From Candidatus Bathyarchaeota archaeon (lineage in GTDB: Archaea; Thermoproteota; Bathyarchaeia; Bathyarchaeales; Bathycorpusculaceae), in assembly GCA_026014545.1 (NCBI GenBank), contig JAOZIH010000001.1, positions 335,808 to 399,807 of the forward strand: a stretch of 64,000 nucleotides of DNA, written 5' to 3'. The notes beneath the pieces were generated by a model that saw only the letters and a list, made by a program, of their open reading frames with translations, was not told the origin of the DNA and ran no database searches. Each line of letters opens with the position of its first letter. Position 1 is the stretch's first letter. Of the stretch, positions 60,006 through 64,000 are shown one piece after another. Both the position numbers and the translations under genes were made by a program.

Positions 60006-61698
60006 GCAGGATTTGCTGTCTATTGCTGCGCTTTGCGTAATTTTCTTTTCCGTTGCAGCATGGAACCTCGGCGAGATGCAGGTGCCGCTTACTGCTTGGC
60101 AAGTAAATGGAAGCCAAACGTTCTATATTGACCTCGGCGAGGCTCAAAGCGTAGGCACTGTTTATATGCTGGTGAAAAACGGCTCTGCAACTGTTCAGGT
60201 TTATACGGGTTCTCCTGGAAGCTGGAGCCTTAGAAGCAACCTTAGCCTCAAGTACCCATTTGCGTATTATGATTGGAATAAAATCGAGGTTAACAGCGAA
60301 ACCAGATATGTGCGCTTCAAATTTGAGCAGGCGTCTGCAGAAATCCTCGAGTTAGCAGTTCTTGGCCAAGCCAATCAGAAGCTCTCTATCGCAGCGATAA
60401 ACGGCGAAGGCGCAATAGACGAGGACTTGCAGAAGCTGGTTGATGAGCAAGCGCTGGTGCAGGTTCCGCCCACGTACATGTCAGAAACCTACTTCGATGA
60501 GGTTTATTTCGCGCGAACCGCGGAGAACTATCTGCGCCTGCAGTATCCGTACGAGTGGACCCATCCGCCTCTTGGCAAACTCATTCAAGCCGCCGGCATC
60601 GCCCTCTTTGGCTATAGCCCGTTCGGCTGGCGGATAATGGGTGTAATCGCGGCTACGTTAATGATACCTGTGCTTTACATGCTGGGAAAGACGCTGTTCG
60701 AAAGCTGGATAGGCGGCTTCGCCGCAGCTTTTTTGCTGACATTCGATTTCATGCATTTCACCATGGCAAGAATGGGAACCGCTGACACCTACGTTGTACT
60801 GTTTTCGCTGGCATCACAGCTTTTCTTTCTAATTTACCTCAAAAACGTACTCAAAAGCGGCTGGAGCACATCGGTTAAGCCGCTGTTTTGGGCGGTTCTA
60901 TTTTTCGCGCTTGGCTTCGCAACAAAGTGGATTGTGCTTTACGGTTTTGCCGCGCAACTGGCAATTCTCGCCGCACTCAGGCTACGGGAAGTGGCAAAAC
61001 TTGACAAGGGATTAACAGGCAAACTTTACGCCTTCACTGACCCGCCATTTGCCACGGTTGTAGCGTTTCTGCTGCTGGCGATTCTAGTTTACTTTTTAAC
61101 CTACATTCCAGACATACTTGCCGGCCGTTCCATAGTAAATGTTCTTGGGGTGCAGGGCGGTATGCTAAATTATCATGCAACGCTGACTGCATCACATCCC
61201 TTCTCGTCTCCATGGTGGACATGGCCACTTCTGCTTAGGCCAGTGTGGCTTTACGTATCATACCTACCGCTAAACGTCAAGTCAACCATTGTGCTTCTTG
61301 GGAACCCAGCGGTCTGGTGGATTGGCTTCGCGTGTATGATCGGCATAGCCATTTTTGCGGTGGACAGGTTCAGAAAAGCGGCTGAAAGGCGAGTCCACGC
61401 GGTAGGCTTGCCTGCCCTGTTTATCTTGGCGTTTTTCTTTTTCCAGTGGCTTCCCTACGTGCTAATCTCCAGAGTTACCTTTCTCTACCACTTCTACGTT
61501 AACGTGCCATTTCTCTGCTTGGCAGCAGCTTATTTCATAAGCACCTACTGGAGTAATAGGTGGGTTAAGGTGGCGACTATGGCGTACTTCGCATGCACAG
61601 TGGCACTGTTCGTGCTATTTTACCCGGTAATTTCTGGAATGCCAGCATCTACTTCATTCATCGACAGCTTAAAGTGGCTTAACGGATGGGTCTTCTAG
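59992..61698 (+). CDS. dolichyl-phosphate-mannose protein mannosyltransferase-like (PMT, GT39)
   Basis: Transfers mannose from dolichyl phosphate to protein hydroxyls in other systems. N-terminal helix, an extracytoplasmic jelly-roll-like part (residues about 30-150, WQVNGSQTFYIDLGEAQSVG), then a GT-C core with ETYFDEVYFARTAENYL (the Asp-Glu catalytic pair) and EWTHPPLGKLIQAAG, followed by several helices. ATG 59992 lies just after GGAGG; GTG 59998 is better spaced. The carbohydrate-binding-like loop is unusual in position. Overlaps the preceding gene. Confidence 0.86.
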   Translation: MYVNKQDLLSIAALCVIFFSVAAWNLGEMQVPLTAWQVNGSQTFYIDLGEAQSVGTVYMLVKNGSATVQVYTGSPGSWSLRSNLSLKYPFAYYDWNKIEVNSETRYVRFKFEQASAEILELAVLGQANQKLSIAAINGEGAIDEDLQKLVDEQALVQVPPTYMSETYFDEVYFARTAENYLRLQYPYEWTHPPLGKLIQAAGIALFGYSPFGWRIMGVIAATLMIPVLYMLGKTLFESWIGGFAAAFLLTFDFMHFTMARMGTADTYVVLFSLASQLFFLIYLKNVLKSGWSTSVKPLFWAVLFFALGFATKWIVLYGFAAQLAILAALRLREVAKLDKGLTGKLYAFTDPPFATVVAFLLLAILVYFLTYIPDILAGRSIVNVLGVQGGMLNYHATLTASHPFSSPWWTWPLLLRPVWLYVSYLPLNVKSTIVLLGNPAVWWIGFACMIGIAIFAVDRFRKAAERRVHAVGLPALFILAFFFFQWLPYVLISRVTFLYHFYVNVPFLCLAAAYFISTYWSNRWVKVATMAYFACTVALFVLFYPVISGMPASTSFIDSLKWLNGWVF

Positions 61699-61700
61699 AA

Positions 61701-62432
61701 ATGAATGCAAGGTCTAGCTCAGTGGAGGTTTCGGTGGTTCTTCCAGCCTACAACGAAGCAGCCACGTTAGAAACTACGGTGGCGAAGGTTGCGAAGGCGC
61801 TCAGCGAGTTTACATGTGCATACGAGATAATTATTGCTGAAGACGGAAGCACAGATGGCACCGATAAGCTTGCAGCAGCGCTTGCTGAGCGGTTCCCCTA
61901 CGTGAAGCATATCCATAGAGAAAAGCGGCTTGGGCGAGGCAACGCGCTAAAGAACGCTTTCAAACAAAGCAGCGGCAAGGTTCTTGTCTACATGGACTTG
62001 GACCTCGCAACTGACCTAAAACACTTGAAGCCGCTGGTTGAGGCAGTCGCGGTTGAAGGCTACGATTTTGCCACTGGGTCGCGCATGCTTCCTGAAAGCG
62101 ATGTTGAACGGGGCTTTACGCGGAATCTGGCTTCTAAAACTTACAATTTTATGGTTCGAACACTGTTAGGCTCCAAAGTCAGGGATCACCAGTGTGGCTT
62201 CAAGGCGTTCCGCAGAGAACCGCTTATGCGGCTGCTTGATGAGGTTGAAGCTGGCCACTGGTTCTGGGACACAGAAATCCTAGTCAGAGCACACTGCAAG
62301 GGCTACAGGATAAAGGAGATTCCCGTGTCGTGGAGGAGCGGCCGCGAAACTAAAGTGCGCTTGCTTAAGGATTCGATGAGCATGTTTAGGCAAGCGTTGA
62401 AGCTCTGGTGGCGTTTGAAGCGGCAGCGGTAG
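61701..62432 (+). CDS. family 2 glycosyltransferase, dolichyl-phosphate mannose synthase-like
   Basis: A 243-residue cytosolic GT2 enzyme. SVVLPAYNEAATLETTV, EDGSTDGTDKLA, the DxD-type YMDLDLATDLKHL and DHQCGFKAFRREPLMRLL are the family's motifs. It makes a polyprenyl-phosphate sugar donor; with the PMT and GT-C next door this closes a small pathway. No C-terminal membrane helices, so it is the soluble or peripheral kind. Start ATG 61701, two bases after the PMT stop; ATG 61686 also opens in frame. Confidence 0.88.
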   Translation: MNARSSSVEVSVVLPAYNEAATLETTVAKVAKALSEFTCAYEIIIAEDGSTDGTDKLAAALAERFPYVKHIHREKRLGRGNALKNAFKQSSGKVLVYMDLDLATDLKHLKPLVEAVAVEGYDFATGSRMLPESDVERGFTRNLASKTYNFMVRTLLGSKVRDHQCGFKAFRREPLMRLLDEVEAGHWFWDTEILVRAHCKGYRIKEIPVSWRSGRETKVRLLKDSMSMFRQALKLWWRLKRQR

Positions 62433-62447
62433 CTTTGGCTTACGCGG

Positions 62448-62945
62448 CTATTTCCTTCTGGGTAGGAGTACTAACGCTCTGGCGAAAAACGACAAACCCA
62501 GCATTATCAGTAATGAAGCCCAAAACATAAACCACTGCGTTAAACTCGGCGCGACGCTGAGATATAGCATTATTAGATACGCAGCGCCGAACCAGAAAAC
62601 AAGGTTTCCCACGGTTTCCGCCGTCTTGGCAACTGGCGAGTGGACAGCAAGCCTAATCATGAGCAGCAGAATTTGCAGGATGCCAAGGCCTAGGCAAAAC
62701 TGGAATGCGGCAGTGTACAAAACGCCGTGAACAGCCGTATTTGCTGGCGCGGGCAAATATATGTCGGTGCCTGGAACCGAGCGGACAGTGAAAGACTTGA
62801 AAAAGTTCACTATACTATCCCATAGGCTATTTGGCTGCGCGAGAACAAAAACTGTTCCAATCAAGATAAGAACGGCGCCCACTGATATCGCGGAAATCAC
62901 GCCTTCGCTTAGCTTATATGCACGCGTCTGCGCGTTTACATTCAT
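62448..62945 (-). CDS. four-helix membrane protein, unknown
   Basis: 165 residues from ATG 62945 with a good site (GGGAGGGCC about 11 bases upstream); the open frame extends to 63005. Four hydrophobic helices (VISAISVGAVLILIGTVFVL, TAAFQFCLGLGILQILLLMI, GNLVFWFGAAYLIMLYLS, FMFWASLLIMLGLSFFAR) and basic ends. No family recognised. Converges with the GT2 gene and diverges from the zinc-ribbon protein. Confidence 0.65.
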   Translation of the reverse strand: MNVNAQTRAYKLSEGVISAISVGAVLILIGTVFVLAQPNSLWDSIVNFFKSFTVRSVPGTDIYLPAPANTAVHGVLYTAAFQFCLGLGILQILLLMIRLAVHSPVAKTAETVGNLVFWFGAAYLIMLYLSVAPSLTQWFMFWASLLIMLGLSFFARALVLLPRRK

Positions 62946-63063
62946 TTTATTCCGGCCCTCCCCCGATGGTATATTGGGTGCAAGAGCACATAAAACTTGC
63001 CCCACTTCTACACGTGGCAGCTGTATATTTTAAATACTAATGCTTACTACAAGAGAGTTGGGG

Positions 63064-63474
63064 ATGAGTGCACAGTTGTATTGTCCTAAATGTGGTAGTC
63101 AAGTTGACGAGTCTATGGCTTTTTGCCCACGATGCGGCGCAGCGTTAAAGCCAACAGCAGCGGCGGCTCCGTCGGCTCCAGCGCCTCAACGAGCGGAAAA
63201 GGCAGAGAAGCAGGAGAAAGGTGAAAAGCAGGAGAAGCAGGAGCCTGAAAAAAGCGAGAAGCAGGAGAAAGGTGAGTACGGCTTCGTTGGCTGGTTGATA
63301 GGTGGCGTTATCCTTATACTCTTAGGGTTCTTTGCGTTGCTTCAAGTTGCAGGCTATCTTCCTCCGGGGTTAGGATGGGCTGTTGTGCTCCTCGCGGCAG
63401 GAATTATTATATTAGTTTCTGCTGTGTACTTCAGCATGAGAGCGCGGAAACGGTTTCCTCCACCGCCGTCTTAG
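63064..63474 (+). CDS. zinc-ribbon protein with charged linker and two membrane helices
   Basis: 136 residues from ATG 63064 (MSAQLYCPKCGSQVDE). Zinc ribbon CPKCG...CPRCG at residues 7-26, an Ala/Pro linker, then a low-complexity Lys/Glu region with repeats of EKQEKGEKQEKQE type (residues about 50-75), and two helices (WLIGGVILILLGFFALLQV, GWAVVLLAAGIIILVSAVYF). A TATA-like TATTTTAAATAC (about 63023-63034) supports this start rather than 63040. A membrane-bound adaptor is likely; its partner is unknown. Confidence 0.65.
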   Translation: MSAQLYCPKCGSQVDESMAFCPRCGAALKPTAAAAPSAPAPQRAEKAEKQEKGEKQEKQEPEKSEKQEKGEYGFVGWLIGGVILILLGFFALLQVAGYLPPGLGWAVVLLAAGIIILVSAVYFSMRARKRFPPPPS

Positions 63475-64000
63475 AGGAGCCAGCCGAGAAATAGCCGATA
63501 CAAGCGATGCTCCAGAAGCGTTAAGGTATTTCGTCTACCAAACACGCGATAATAGTTTTTTCCAGCTGCTTCTATCATATCGCCAATATCGTAGCGCGGG
63601 AGCATACACGAGGAGATTATCAGCTTGCCCCATTCGCCGCGTTTAAGCTCATGCAGCAGCTTTACGCCTCTGCCAGTTTCAACCTCAAAAAGGTAAGCAT
63701 CATAGTTAGGCGTAACATAGGGCAGGTCGTCCAGCTGCTGGGCGAAAACGCCCTCGGTCGCCGTGTACATCTCCACAACAGGCACGGCGCCATAGAATTT
63801 TCTCAGAATCGGCGCGTACTTGGATTGTATCTTGCGCACGCTGGTGCAGAACAGCGCCTGAAACCGCCACAGGTCAGCAGGCTTCTTCCCGTGTTTGCGC
63901 TTGATGTATCTGGCGAAGGCAAGAATCACGGGTGCCACGCCCATTGTGGCGGTTACGTTTTTGCCAAGCGCTTGCTGATAAACCAGCTCGAAGCGTTTTT
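63471..64000 (-). CDS. GH3-family adenylate-forming enzyme, C-terminal part (5' end off the window)
   Basis: The frame stays open to the right edge (KRFELVYQQALGKNVTATMG...), so the start is beyond 64000. It shows the GH3-type core motif YTATEGVFAQQLDD (the A5-like ATEG segment), the ILRKFYGAVPVVEM strand before it, and the hinge YDIGDMIEAAGKNYYRVFGRRN. GH3 proteins adenylate carboxylic acids and couple them to amino acids in plants; prokaryotic substrates are unknown. It overlaps the convergent zinc-ribbon gene by four bases. Confidence 0.75.
   Translation of the reverse strand, partial: KRFELVYQQALGKNVTATMGVAPVILAFARYIKRKHGKKPADLWRFQALFCTSVRKIQSKYAPILRKFYGAVPVVEMYTATEGVFAQQLDDLPYVTPNYDAYLFEVETGRGVKLLHELKRGEWGKLIISSCMLPRYDIGDMIEAAGKNYYRVFGRRNTLTLLEHRLYRLFLGWLL

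Overview
This window is archaeal chromosome. The evidence is an archaeal-type alanyl-tRNA synthetase, methionyl-tRNA synthetase, a proteasome beta subunit next to the termination nuclease aCPSF1/FttA, archaeal PEP carboxylase, PurP, a CooT-like nickel protein, TATA-box promoters, many TTG/GTG starts, and a full ESCRT-type cell-division (Cdv) cluster. Cdv proteins together with a SepF homologue, CbiZ, B12-dependent radical SAM enzymes and HypE point to the TACK group. A Bathyarchaeia-like lineage is my best guess, but it is inference only. I see no rRNA, CRISPR array or intact insertion sequence; one tRNA (CAU anticodon) is present.

Layout. 1-8.8 kb: glycolysis (apgM, cut by the left edge), tRNA modification, a CdrS-like ribbon-helix-helix protein, AlkD-like repair, a PHP phosphoesterase, metG, a small-protein/methyltransferase operon, and a family-4-like uracil-DNA glycosylase. 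8.9-12 kb: sepF, aCPSF1 and psmB. 12-17.4 kb: two paralogous TIM-barrel-like proteins bracket a ferredoxin and CbiZ, followed by a B12-radical SAM protein and a Dph6-like enzyme. 17.7-25 kb: amidohydrolase, a cell-surface PQQ propeller, and two more radical SAM enzymes. 25.9-29.7 kb: a large NurA and HerA, overlapping. 29.8-31.9 kb: two secreted proteins, one PepSY-like and one possibly a clan CD (caspase-like) peptidase. 32-35 kb: alaS.

35-39 kb holds the Cdv operon in the order CdvB(short)-CdvA-CdvB(long)-CdvC, with a palindrome upstream. 39.5-45.5 kb: hypE, an isochorismatase-family hydrolase, the tRNA, ogg1, and an EF-2 paralogue that has lost the diphthamide histidine. That paralogue is divergent from a small kinase across a perfect inverted repeat. 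45.7-51.2 kb is a purine operon (purE class II-like, purC, two purP) with ppcA embedded. 51-57 kb has small metal-binding and membrane proteins, an APC transporter, GIY-YIG and MGMT-like proteins. 57-62.4 kb is a polyprenyl-phosphate/mannosylation cluster: a HAD-dolichol kinase fusion, a GT-C glycosyltransferase, a PMT-type mannosyltransferase and a DPM-synthase-like GT2. The right edge cuts a GH3-like adenylate-forming enzyme.

The most notable points are the EF-2 paralogue and its dyad promoter, the co-existence of Cdv and SepF division genes, a 55-bp repeat found twice in convergent gene gaps, the HAD-dolichol kinase fusion, and the large NurA with an apparent internal winged helix.
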